A DNA stretch of 64,000 nucleotides from Raphanus sativus (taxonomy: Eukaryota; Streptophyta; Magnoliopsida; Brassicales; Brassicaceae). The number at the start of each line of letters is the position of its first letter. Within the stretch, counting starts at the first letter, position 1. The position numbers were made by a program, and so were the translations under genes. The stretch lies in assembly GCF_000801105.2 (NCBI RefSeq), contig NC_079516.1:2852001-2916000 (forward strand), written 5' to 3'. The notes under the pieces were generated by a model that saw nothing but the letters and a program-made list of their open reading frames with translations, was not told the DNA's origin and did not search any database. Positions 11,917-21,148 of the stretch are shown here, piece after piece.

Positions 11917-12471
11917 CACTAGAAATTCTATAAATTAATATTTAATAAATCAATACTCAATAAATTAATAACCATTATAAATTAATAAATTCCTTCGATT
12001 TCAAGTTAGACCGATCCAAAATATGACATAAATCGGTAAAATAATTAAATAATAGAATTTTAGAAAATATTATAAAAATATATAGTCCTATTAAAATTAC
12101 AAATTAATAATTTATATGTATACACATTTTATATAAATACAAATCAACCATATATTCTTTGTTTTATATTTACAGTGGAATTATTTTATATTTTCTTAAC
12201 ACTTAACATACCTTAATAATATTTAACAAAATTATATCTAAAACCTTAACTAAATTATATGGAATATTTTTTATATACACCAAATAATATAATAAAACCA
12301 ACATAAATTTCGAATTTTCAGAAAAATAAAATAATGTATATACAATAAAATGAAATATTTTTCTTATTTTAGATAAAAATATATATTAAAATAGAAAATC
12401 TAAAAACGAAAATTTTCATAAATAAATAACTTTATAAATTAATAAAATACAACAGAGGTTTTATTGTAGTG
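11917..12471. mobile_element. Emigrant-like (Tc1/mariner-pogo) MITE
   Basis: The termini are CACTAGAAATTCTATAAATTAATA on the left (first 20 bases quoted as CACTAGAAATTCTATAAATT) and, on the other strand, CACTACAATAAAACCTCTG. These resemble the Emigrant ends with CCTCTATAAATTAATA. The element is flanked by TATA on both sides, compatible with a TA target. It interrupts one of several local copies of a TTTATTAAGATATACTTTG-like sequence (about 11880, 12560, 12655), which shows the empty site. Confidence 0.7.
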
Positions 12472-12804
12472 TATATTTTTGTATTAATTTTATTTACCTT
12501 TCTGTTATTTGAAAAGGAATTTTCTAATTCTACACCTTCTATTTACTAATTTATTTTCTAATTTTATTAAGATATTACTTTGTGTTAATTTTAGTGACCT
12601 TTCTGTTTTTTTTTTTAATATTTCGCTTTTTCTTTTATTCCCTAATTTATATTTCTAATTTGATTAAGATATACTTTGGGTTAATTTTAAAGTAACGTGT
12701 TACCTTTTTTTTCCTATTACCCTAAGAAAAGTAAATAATGACAAACCTAAAACACAACTTCTGTATATATCGTTTAAGAAATAGTATCATAAGGCAAAGT
12801 GGAG
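12472..12804. other. F-box gene upstream region
   Basis: AT-rich DNA with two degenerate tandem copies of a unit containing AATTTATTTTCTAATTTTA, then the probable core promoter of the F-box gene. A TATATAT string at 12764-12770 lies about 40 bases before the ATG. Confidence 0.5.
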
Positions 12805-13989
12805 ATGATCGGTTCCAACAAAACGATACTCAAGGACCCGATCCTTATCCTCGACCTGGTTATATTGGTCATGGAACGATTAAGCTTTGTTGATTTTCAT
12901 AGAGCCAGATGCGTTTCTTCAGTATGGTATTCCGCTTCAAAATCATGCCGCATGAGACAAGCAAACCCATGGCTCGTCCTCTTTCCTGCAGACGTACTTC
13001 ACTTACCCGAGGAAAGCATAGACGATTCATGTAAGTTGTTCGATCCTATTGACCACAAATCATACACAGTAAGAGATCTCGGTTCTGATATCCTCAGGAC
13101 TTCTTGTTTGGCAAGTTACAATAGCTGGTTCCTCATGTTAGACCGTAAAACCCGTTTTTATCTTTTGAATATGTTCACTCGAGAGAGGATTCATCTCCCG
13201 TTTCTCGATTCAATGGAATCAACCGACGGATCAAAGTTGAAATTCAAGAGAAATTTTGACTCTAGTTTCACGGTTACGACATTCCATTACAAAGATAACT
13301 TAACATTGTTAACAACGTGCTATGGAATAAGCGCTGCCGTTTTGTGGGTAGATGAAAGAAACAAAGATTATTTAGTTGTGTGGGCTTTTGATCGCTCTCT
13401 TGCATATCACAAGAAAGGACACGATAGCTGGAGAGTGTTTCGATCATCAAAGAATCAAAGATGCGTCGATATGGTGTTTATAGAAAACAAGCTTTACGTG
13501 CTTGTTGAAGACGGAAGCACTACTGCTTTTGATTTCTCTTGTGGTGATTCTCCTAAGGAGTTTGCAAGTTTCACGTCTCCGGAGTGTTATGGGCCTTATG
13601 GACCAATCCGTTTCAAACATCTTGCTGTGACTTTGTCTGGACAAGTTTTGGCTATTTCAGGAGTTAGGAACCACGTCTTGAACATCTACAAGATGGATCC
13701 TAAATCATCAGAATGGGCTATAATCGAGTCTCTAGGGGACGAAGCATTGCTTTTGGATCAACGAATAACGGTTCCAGCCAAAGATGGAGTTCTGAAAAAT
13801 TGCTTATATTATAGTAATGATCAGTTTCGTGGAGACAATGACTATCATCTACGGGAGGATGATAACGGCATTTGCGTCGTCAATATTCAGACCATGAATA
13901 AAGTTCAATTGTTTAATCATCTTACTGCTTCGTCGCCACTACCTTTCAAGGATGCTCGTTGGTTTGTTCCCACTTTTGGTGGAAAATAA
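12805..13989 (+). CDS. F-box protein with DUF295-type C-terminal domain
   Basis: Single-exon gene for 394 residues. The first ATG is at 12805 (MIGSNKTILKDPILILDL); the codon at 12799 is GTG and is not a eukaryotic start. Residues about 15-50 (LILDLVILVMERLSFVDFHRARCVSSVW) match the F-box pattern that binds SKP1. The rest (NPWLVLFP, LFDPIDHKSYTV, NSWFLMLDRKTRFYLLN, NPFTRE-like MFTRERIHLP, then DRSLAYHKKGHDSWRVF) is typical of plant DUF295 F-box proteins. The expected role is a substrate receptor of an SCF ubiquitin ligase; the target is unknown. The frame is intact. It lies where Arabidopsis carries an F-box gene in the same neighbourhood. Confidence 0.85.
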   Translation: MIGSNKTILKDPILILDLVILVMERLSFVDFHRARCVSSVWYSASKSCRMRQANPWLVLFPADVLHLPEESIDDSCKLFDPIDHKSYTVRDLGSDILRTSCLASYNSWFLMLDRKTRFYLLNMFTRERIHLPFLDSMESTDGSKLKFKRNFDSSFTVTTFHYKDNLTLLTTCYGISAAVLWVDERNKDYLVVWAFDRSLAYHKKGHDSWRVFRSSKNQRCVDMVFIENKLYVLVEDGSTTAFDFSCGDSPKEFASFTSPECYGPYGPIRFKHLAVTLSGQVLAISGVRNHVLNIYKMDPKSSEWAIIESLGDEALLLDQRITVPAKDGVLKNCLYYSNDQFRGDNDYHLREDDNGICVVNIQTMNKVQLFNHLTASSPLPFKDARWFVPTFGGK

Positions 13990-14706
13990 AACTTAAAAAA
14001 TGATTTTACCTCTATCTTTTTGGTAATGTTGAATGATTTTTTTTGCTCTATCCATCATATTCTTAGAATATTTTTTTAAGTCAAAGAACACTATTACATG
14101 GTGATATCAATATCAAAGACATTCTAGTGATAGATATCAAAGACATAATAGTGAGAGAAATATGTACATGGAGGACTTAATTTGGAAGCATAGAATCCAA
14201 TCTTGCAACCTTTTTTAGGTATTTTTAGTTCTTACTCTCAATCTCTAGATCCGTCTCAACTTAAAATGTCAGTTTTCAAAATATTAAGATATAGTATGTT
14301 GCATCGTGTTCAAAAAAAAAAAAGATATAGTATGTTGCAATAAAATTATATTTTTTTGTTGCTAATATTGTCTGGATATATAAAATCAGACTAAAAATAT
14401 GTCTTATCAACATTGGTCTTAACAAAATATCATTTGTCGGAGTTGGTTAATGTTTATGTCAAGTTTGGTGACAATCACCTTTCAAACTATTGGTGCCATG
14501 CCTAATATCTGTTGGTGCCTATTCTAAAACAGTTTAGCTCATAAATGATGATGAGCAATTAGAGTATGAATTTTGATTCGTACGTCAATGTGATATTTAT
14601 TGTTTATCGTTTTGTAACATTTTGATTTCCCTAGTATTGTTTTTGGAACCTGTAAACTTTTCTGACAATTGTTAAATATACGGGTGTAATAGAAAGAATC
14701 AATAAA
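13990..14706. other. Intergenic DNA between F-box and UNE7 genes
   Basis: No gene is supported. AT-rich sequence with a short duplicated ATATCAAAGACAT motif (about 14105-14150) and one perfect poly(A) micro-insertion (14288-14339). Confidence 0.6.
14288..14339 (+). repeat. Poly(A) micro-insertion with perfect 16-bp direct repeat
   Basis: GATATAGTATGTTGCA at 14288-14303 is repeated exactly at 14324-14339. Between them lie only TCGTGTTC and twelve A. This is the footprint of target-primed reverse transcription that copied little more than the tail. Confidence 0.75.
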
Positions 14707-14712
14707 TATAAA
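14707..14712 (+). promoter_or_regulatory. Putative TATA box of the UNE7-like gene
   Basis: TATAAA lies 112 bases upstream of the ATG and is followed by a pyrimidine-rich leader (CACTCTCTCTCTATTCTTC), a common plant core-promoter layout. Confidence 0.45.
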
Positions 14713-14818
14713 CCCATCTTTGTAATACAACAAACTAGTTCAGCATTAAACCACACAACACACTCTCTCTCTATTCTTCATGGTCTAGATTCCAAGAAAA
14801 TTTACAGAGAGGAACAAA

Positions 14819-17800
14819 ATGGCGATGAAGAAGCTATTGATGATCTCATTCTCTCTAACGTCTCTCCTCTTCTCATTCTTTTACATCATCCCCACAACCA
14901 CAACTCTCTTCGCTTCTTCAAAGATCCCCACTACATCCATTGAATCCAACCAAGACTTCAACTCTACGCTTCCCTCTTTCGCCTACCTCATCTCTGCCTC
15001 CAAAGGGGACGTTGATAAACTCAAACGCCTCCTCCGATCTCTCTACCACCGCAGAAACCATTACTTGATCCACCTAGACCTCGAGGCCCCCGAGGATGAG
15101 CATTTGGAGATGGCCAGGTTCGTGGCGGGAGAGCCTCTGTTTCAGCCCGAGGGTAATGTGATGATCGTAGGCAAACCAAATCTTGTTACTTACAGAGGAC
15201 CAACGATGCTCGCGACGACGCTTCACGCAATGGCTTTGCTCTTGAGATGTTGTCGGTGGGATTGGTTCATCAATCTAAGTGCTTCTGATTATCCTCTAGT
15301 TAAACAAGACGGTACGGTGAGTGTACCCTTTTATTTAATTTTGACTAACCAAATATATGTGTGTTTTCATCATCTCTTGCTTTTAGACTGATTAAGATTT
15401 GGATCTAGATTTGTGTGATGTACAAATGAACCGGTTAGGATCGATGTGTACATTTGGTTATCTATTTTCATCTTAGTTTGGATTTTGGAATTATTATGAT
15501 AAGAATGCAGTGGTTATGATCGGTTTGTGTGGCACATGAATGTACTAGTTAGGATTGGTTAAGACATTGATTTTCAACTCAAGTTATTATTAGGCTGATA
15601 ATGGTGTGTCTATATATGGGAGTGTGATGTAATTGTTGTGTAGTTTATTAATCTATTAAATAAATGCAGATCTGATCTATGCTTTTTCTGAGTTGCCTAG
15701 AGATCTCAACTTCATTCAGCACACAAGCCGGTTGGGATGGAAAATGTTAGTTTTACTTCTTTTCTTTTCTACGTTTTTATCATTGAAATTAAATACTATA
15801 CTAGCCTGAGTTGCCTCGGGCAGGTGTGAATACCTCCGTTTCGATAGCTCAGACCACAGACCTTTGATCACGTACTTCGAGCCCCTGCGCAAGAAGAAGA
15901 GGGGAATTTTTCGTTATGACCGTCGTCTCAACACCAACTCAGTAGTCTCAAGCATAATAAAGCACACATGGTTAAGCGATACCCAACGAAAAGTCAAGCA
16001 AAAGATAGATGCGTGTAGAACAGCTATCATCAGTTGGTCAAAGAAACAAAGGGAAGCGAACCTAGCACAAATGGAGAAACTAAAGGCAACAATAGAGGAA
16101 CAAACAATCTCTACCCAACCAGATGAAAACTTACTGGAGAACCTAAAGAAGAAACTAAATGAAGCTTACAAGGTAGAGGAGAACTTCTGGAAGCAAAGAA
16201 GCAGACAACTCTGGCTCCACCTAGGAGATAAGAACTCCGGTTTCTTCCACGCCTCTACAAAGAAAAGGAAAGCAATCAATAAATTTGCAGTTATAGAGGA
16301 TACAGAAGGCAAACAAGTTTATAAAGAAGAAGAGATTGCAGCCACAATCCAAGAATACTTCCAAGAGATGTTCACCCCAGGGATCTACAACCCTCAACTA
16401 ATGGAGGAAGTAGTAACAGAAGCAATCACCCCAAGAATAACGGATGAACAAAACGCTAAACTAGTGGCCGTACCGTTGGAGGAAGAAATTAAGGAGGCTC
16501 TCTTCTCAATCCATCCGGAAAAGGCCCCTGGCCCTGATGGATTCTCAGCCTGCTTCTTTCAACTGAATTGGAACGTGGTGGGTAAAGATATCATCCGTGA
16601 AGTCCAAGACTTCTTCACATCCGGCTGCATGCCGAGAACAATAAATGAAACCCACGTCAGATTAATACCAAAAGTAAAGGGAGCTACAAAGGTGACAGAG
16701 TACAGACCTATTGCTCTCTGCAATGTCTACTACAAGACCATTTCAAAACTACTCACCAACCGCCTGCAACCACTGCTCCCATTCCTAATCGCTGAGACTC
16801 AATCTGCGTTTGTCCCCAAAAGAGCCATATCAGACAACGTGTTAATTACACACGAGATCCTACACTATCTAAAGAGCTCAAAAGCAGAGAAACACTTCTC
16901 AATGGCAATCAAGACAGACATGAGCAAAGCCTACGACAGGCTAAAGTGGGAATTTATCTATCAAGTCCTAACAAAGATGAATTTCAAGCAACAGTTTATC
17001 GAGCTAATCATGCAATGTATCACATCAGTAAGCTATACATTCATTATCAACGGGGCAACCAGAGGTTTTGTTAAACCGGGAAGAGGGATCAGACAGGGAG
17101 ACCCTCTTTCTCCTTACCTGTTTATCCTCTGCAGTGAGGTCCTCTCCGGCTTATGCTTGAAAGCGCAGCACAATGGTCTCCTAAAAGGGATAGCAATCGC
17201 AACACACAGCCCTAAGATCACCCACCTCCTTTTTGCCGACGATACCATGTTTTTCTGCAAAGCAAACAGGAAAAACGCTGAGTCTCTGAAGAAAATCATA
17301 AGTGTCTATGAAGCAGTCTCAGGCCAACTAATAAACAAGCAAAAGTCGTCTGTTTTCTTCTCTAAGTGTACCAATCCTTCGACGCGTACTCTTATGAAAA
17401 CTACCCTTGGTATTGACAAAGATGGAGGAATGGGGAAGTACCTGGGTCTTCCTGAGCACTTCGGCAGGAAAAAGAAGGATGTCTTTGCTTCAATCCTGGA
17501 TCGAGTAAAGCAACGTGCAGTAAGTTGGTCGTCAAAGTTCCTCTCGAGCGCAGGGAAATGCACCATGATCAAAAGCGTCCTATCAGCGATGCCATCCCAC
17601 TCAATGTCTTGCTTCAAACTCCCACAGTCCCTATGTGCCAATCTCCAATCTACTCTGACGAGATTTTGGTGGGATGATGACCCTGCAAAACACAAAATGG
17701 CATGGATATCATGGGAAAAAATGTCAAAACCAAAAAAGCTAGGAGGTCTAGGCTTCAAAAACCTTACCACCTTTAATGACGCCTTGCTCGCTAAACTGGG

Positions 17801-20208
17801 ATGGAGAATCCTAAAGAATCCAAATTGCCTCCTAGCTCGCTGTCTCCTAGGCAAGTATTGCCAATCAGAGATCTTCCTACAATGCAAACCCCCATCCTCC
17901 TCCCACGGTTGGAGGAGCATCCTAATAGGCAGAGACCTTCTCGCTAAACAGCTAGGATGGGTAATCGGAAACGGGGAATCAGTCAACGTCTGGAAGGATG
18001 ATTGGCTATCTTGTAGAGAACAATCACGACCTATGGGACCGGCGCTAGAAGCACATCTCTCACTCAAAGTATCCGACCTCCTACTGCCAAATTCATCAGA
18101 ATGGAACTTAGGGATGATTGAACAGATACTACCCTTCCACAAGGCTCAAATCCTACAACTCAAACCGAGTACAGAGAGATTACCTGATGAACTGGTGTGG
18201 CTAAAGAACCCCACAGGCGACTACACCACCAGATCAGGCTATAGAGCACAGATGGAAGAGGCGCCACCACCAACTCTACCGCATCCAGAAGCAGCAATAG
18301 ATTGGATAGCCAATGTCTGGAACATAAAAACAGCAGAAAAAATCAAGATATTTATCTGGAAATCCCTACAAGGTGCACTACCAGTAGGAGAACAATTTGC
18401 AATCCGAAACATCTCAGTGAGCCCTCTATGTCATCGATGCAATGAACTTGAAACAGTTACTCACCTTTTGTTCCATTGCCCATTTGCGAGAAAGGTATGG
18501 GAGTTAGCGCCTCTAAAATCCCCAATCAGACCATTGGAGATCATCTCTGAGCATGAAGGATGGGAGCTAATAAGGAAACTTCCCTCGCTCCCCACGATAG
18601 GACTAGATGAAGGAACCCTAGCAGCTTCGATAATCTGGTGTTTGTGGATCTCTAGAAACCAGATGATCTTCCAAAAAAGGACTGGCACACCGGAGGAGAC
18701 AATACTCAAAGCCATTGTAGATGGCCGAGAGTGGAAGCTGGCTCAACCTCCGCCAAAACATGCCATCCCGAAACCTTTGATCAGAACCGAACCAAACCTT
18801 AGACGCCTCGGAGTGACAGCGGTGTACACAGACGCCGCCTGGAATGCCTCGACTGGTGCAGCAGGACTTGGTTGGGTGATTGATGATCGGGTCTCAACAT
18901 CACAAAACTCAACGACATCATTGCATGTGTCGTCGCCCCTTATGGCAGAAGCCTTGGCTGTCCGATCAGCCATAAACTTTGCCCTCTCTTGCAGGATCGA
19001 AGAAATCTCACTCTCCTCAGACTCTCAAACTCTCATCAATATCATCAACCGTAAAGAGATGAAGACAGAGATTTTTGGAATCCTTCGAGACATCTACCAC
19101 TCTGCTTTTTCATTCAAGTCGATTAGCTTCAATTTCATTTCTAGACTAAACAATGTCAGGGCCGACCTTGTGGCTAAGCAGGCCTTATGGGCCCTTCACG
19201 TTTCTTAATCAATTATAAAAGCCCGTTTGCACAAAAAAAAAAATACTATACTATTGATGAGAAAAACAGAAAATAAATTAAATATGCGTATATAAATATA
19301 ATTTGAACTATCTGCAAAGCAGTCTTGACTCTTAGCGGAATTGTAAGGAAAAACATATGATTAAGATTAGTAATATGATGAAATGTGTAGGAACAAAAGA
19401 GGGAAACCAATAATAATAGATCCAGGACTTTATAGCCTCAACAAGTCAGAGATTTGGTGGGTTATCAAACAGCGAAGCCTCCCTACTTCTTTCAAGCTCT
19501 TCACAGGTTTCCTTTACTCTTTCACTTTTTATTTTTAATAATTTAAACACCAAAAAAAACTATATGATGTTTAGAAGTTTAATCTAAAAAGAAAAAGAGA
19601 TTAGAAGATTGTTGCGTCTAAGGATTGAGCTGAGTAAGACATAAAACCTAATATTTTTTGTTAAAAGGATAAAAATGTAGAAGTTTACTTTTTGGTGAAA
19701 TGTATTTTTATTTAGTAAAGAAATGCAGAGTTGATACAATATAGCATGGAAAACTATTTCAGGTTCAGCTTGGACGTTCCTATCAAGACCGTTTTCAGAA
19801 TACTGCATAATAGGTTATGACAACTTACCAAGAACACTCCTTCTATACTACACCAACTTTGTTTCATCTCCGGAAGGCTATTTTCAGACACTCATATGCA
19901 ACTCGGATGAGTTCAAGAACACAACCGTGAACCACGATCTCCACTACATTTCTTGGGACAATCCGCCAAAGCAGCATCCTAAGACTTTAGGGACAAAGGA
20001 TTACAGAAAGATGGTAATGAGTAACAGACCCTTTGCAAGGAAGTTCAAGAGCAATGACCCAGTTCTCAATAGGATAGACCGAGAGATCCTGAGAAACAAA
20101 CCGAAGCGTGGGTCAAAACCTGGTCCTGGTCCGGGGGCTAGGAGGCTGAAGAGTTTGCTTTTGAGGCTTATGTTGAGAAAAAACTTTGTCAGGAGACAAT
20201 GTAGATAG
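14819..20208 (+). CDS. UNE7: UNE7-like core-2/I-branching glycosyltransferase
   Basis: A type II Golgi-type glycosyltransferase of the core-2/I-branching beta-1,6-N-acetylglucosaminyltransferase-like family (GT14). Four exons join in frame: 14819-15311, 15670-15745, 19391-19506 and 19763-20208, giving 1131 nt (376 residues), essentially the length of Arabidopsis UNE7. An N-terminal signal anchor spans residues about 5-25. Family motifs include YLISASKGDVDKLKRLLRSL, HLDLEAP, WDWFINLSASDYPL, FIQHTSRLGWK, SEIWWVIKQRSLP and GSAWTFLSRPFSEYCI. The C-terminus is basic (RRLKSLLLRL, RRQCR). A 3.4-kb LINE in the same orientation sits in intron 2, making that intron 3645 nt, yet every splice site and codon phase is preserved. 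Arabidopsis unfertilized-embryo-sac mutants gave the gene its name; the biochemical substrate is not evident here. Confidence 0.92.
15804..19240 (+). mobile_element. 5'-truncated LINE (plant L1 type) in UNE7 intron 2
   Basis: The insert is bounded by the perfect 13-bp direct repeat AAATACTATACTA (15791-15803 and 19241-19253). It ends in a short poly(A) after GCCCGTTTGCAC. It is truncated at the 5' end within the endonuclease domain; only the closing SDHRP motif of that domain remains (near 15855). The rest is an intact open frame with reverse transcriptase, a zinc-knuckle and RNase H. Perfect duplications and an unbroken frame point to a recent insertion. Confidence 0.95.
15810..19208 (+). 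CDS. LINE ORF2 remnant: endonuclease end, reverse transcriptase, RNase H
   Basis: The frame is open for 1132 codons from just inside the insertion junction. In order it shows CEYLRFDSSDHRPL (end of the APE-type endonuclease), a basic linker, a reverse transcriptase with KTDMSKAYDRLKWEF, GIRQGDPLSPYLF and the catalytic FADD (about 17235), a CHRCNELETVTHLLFHC zinc-binding region (zf-RVT), and an RNase H domain with acidic residues in VYTDAAW, MAEALAV, SSDSQTL and VRADLVAKQ. The reverse transcriptase and RNase H appear uninterrupted. The element lacks its 5' end and ORF1, so it is unlikely to move by itself. The proper translation start is missing. Confidence 0.92.
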   Translation, partial: VASGRCEYLRFDSSDHRPLITYFEPLRKKKRGIFRYDRRLNTNSVVSSIIKHTWLSDTQRKVKQKIDACRTAIISWSKKQREANLAQMEKLKATIEEQTISTQPDENLLENLKKKLNEAYKVEENFWKQRSRQLWLHLGDKNSGFFHASTKKRKAINKFAVIEDTEGKQVYKEEEIAATIQEYFQEMFTPGIYNPQLMEEVVTEAITPRITDEQNAKLVAVPLEEEIKEALFSIHPEKAPGPDGFSACFFQLNWNVVGKDIIREVQDFFTSGCMPRTINETHVRLIPKVKGATKVTEYRPIALCNVYYKTISKLLTNRLQPLLPFLIAETQSAFVPKRAISDNVLITHEILHYLKSSKAEKHFSMAIKTDMSKAYDRLKWEFIYQVLTKMNFKQQFIELIMQCITSVSYTFIINGATRGFVKPGRGIRQGDPLSPYLFILCSEVLSGLCLKAQHNGLLKGIAIATHSPKITHLLFADDTMFFCKANRKNAESLKKIISVYEAVSGQLINKQKSSVFFSKCTNPSTRTLMKTTLGIDKDGGMGKYLGLPEHFGRKKKDVFASILDRVKQRAVSWSSKFLSSAGKCTMIKSVLSAMPSHSMSCFKLPQSLCANLQSTLTRFWWDDDPAKHKMAWISWEKMSKPKKLGGLGFKNLTTFNDALLAKLGWRILKNPNCLLARCLLGKYCQSEIFLQCKPPSSSHGWRSILIGRDLLAKQLGWVIGNGESVNVWKDDWLSCREQSRPMGPALEAHLSLKVSDLLLPNSSEWNLGMIEQILPFHKAQILQLKPSTERLPDELVWLKNPTGDYTTRSGYRAQMEEAPPPTLPHPEAAIDWIANVWNIKTAEKIKIFIWKSLQGALPVGEQFAIRNISVSPLCHRCNELETVTHLLFHCPFARKVWELAPLKSPIRPLEIISEHEGWELIRKLPSLPTIGLDEGTLAASIIWCLWISRNQMIFQKRTGTPEETILKAIVDGREWKLAQPPPKHAIPKPLIRTEPNLRRLGVTAVYTDAAWNASTGAAGLGWVIDDRVSTSQNSTTSLHVSSPLMAEALAVRSAINFALSCRIEEISLSSDSQTLINIINRKEMKTEIFGILRDIYHSAFSFKSISFNFISRLNNVRADLVAKQALWALHVS
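19507..19762 (+). other. UNE7 intron 3
   Basis: AT-rich intron with GT-AG ends joining ACA-G to GT-TCA in frame. A 74-codon minus-strand frame here is not supported as a gene. Confidence 0.8.
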
Positions 20209-21148
20209 GAAGTGTGAGCTATGCTACTCTATATGGAGATACCTTTGATCTTATTCTTTCTTGGTTTGTTTTTTCGTGTTTATTCTTTAGTGCTTTATAA
20301 AAAGAATAAGGAAAATTTAGATATAATGTTGAAGTGGATTTGGTTTTGGACTTCCAAACCATTATAATATATAGAATTTTGGATGGACTAGGTTGTGATA
20401 CTCCATATTATAAGCGTTTGACCAATCTTTGATCTTTGTGAAAGCATATGTTTCAGCTATTGCTGTTGATACTTGTCTTTGGGGAATAAGTAGATTTAAG
20501 TTTTTTTTTTGTGTTTTTACTACTTGATTTATCTTGATTTTCTAGTGTTCAATATTGGGAAAGGCAAGTGAAAGAGGTCAAACCAAACCAAACAAAACTG
20601 ATCTTCAAATCAAAATGAAAAACTTAGTTGAAATGAGTAAATTTTATAGATATCCGAGAAACTAAACAAAGTCGAGACATGAAATAAGGAACTAAGGATG
20701 ATTGAGATAGATTGATAATACTATGGTTCACTGTCCTAATCCGGCTAATTTATTCTATGGTTTAAGCTTTCAATATTTATCCTTATTTATTCTATGGTTT
20801 AAGCTTTCCTTTTCCTAGAGCGACGCTCCTGTGATGCAGCAACGGTCATACACACTAACTTCTTCACCTAAACCACGACTGACCAGATTTTCTTGAGCTT
20901 TATACGAATGTCTTTTAATGTTTAAATTAAATATTTGGCCCACAAAGCACTAACGGTCAAATTTTCCATCTATTGGTGGTGTGATGAGATCTTAATGCCC
21001 ACTCACGGACCTACCACCACAACTTTAGTTAAAAAACAATGAAGGTATATTGAAAATAATAATAATTAAATATTCAGAGGATTACATGACACGAAATAGA
21101 TAAACAACAAATAAAACAAGATTCATAGTTGACCACCCTTTGTCTGAA
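20209..21148. other. Convergent intergenic region UNE7 / MCTP
   Basis: Both flanking genes end here (UNE7 on plus, MCTP on minus), so this holds two 3' UTRs. A short duplication of TTATTCTATGGTTTAAGCTT occurs at about 20750 and 20788. Nothing else is seen. Confidence 0.6.

Noticed and set aside
12799..12804. Longer F-box start (GTG at 12799)
   Set aside because: GTG is not used as a normal start in plant nuclear genes; ATG at 12805 is the first suitable codon.
17306..18142. 278-codon open frame on the minus strand
   Set aside because: It is antisense to the LINE reverse-transcriptase frame, shows no domain, and is explained by codon composition of the real frame.
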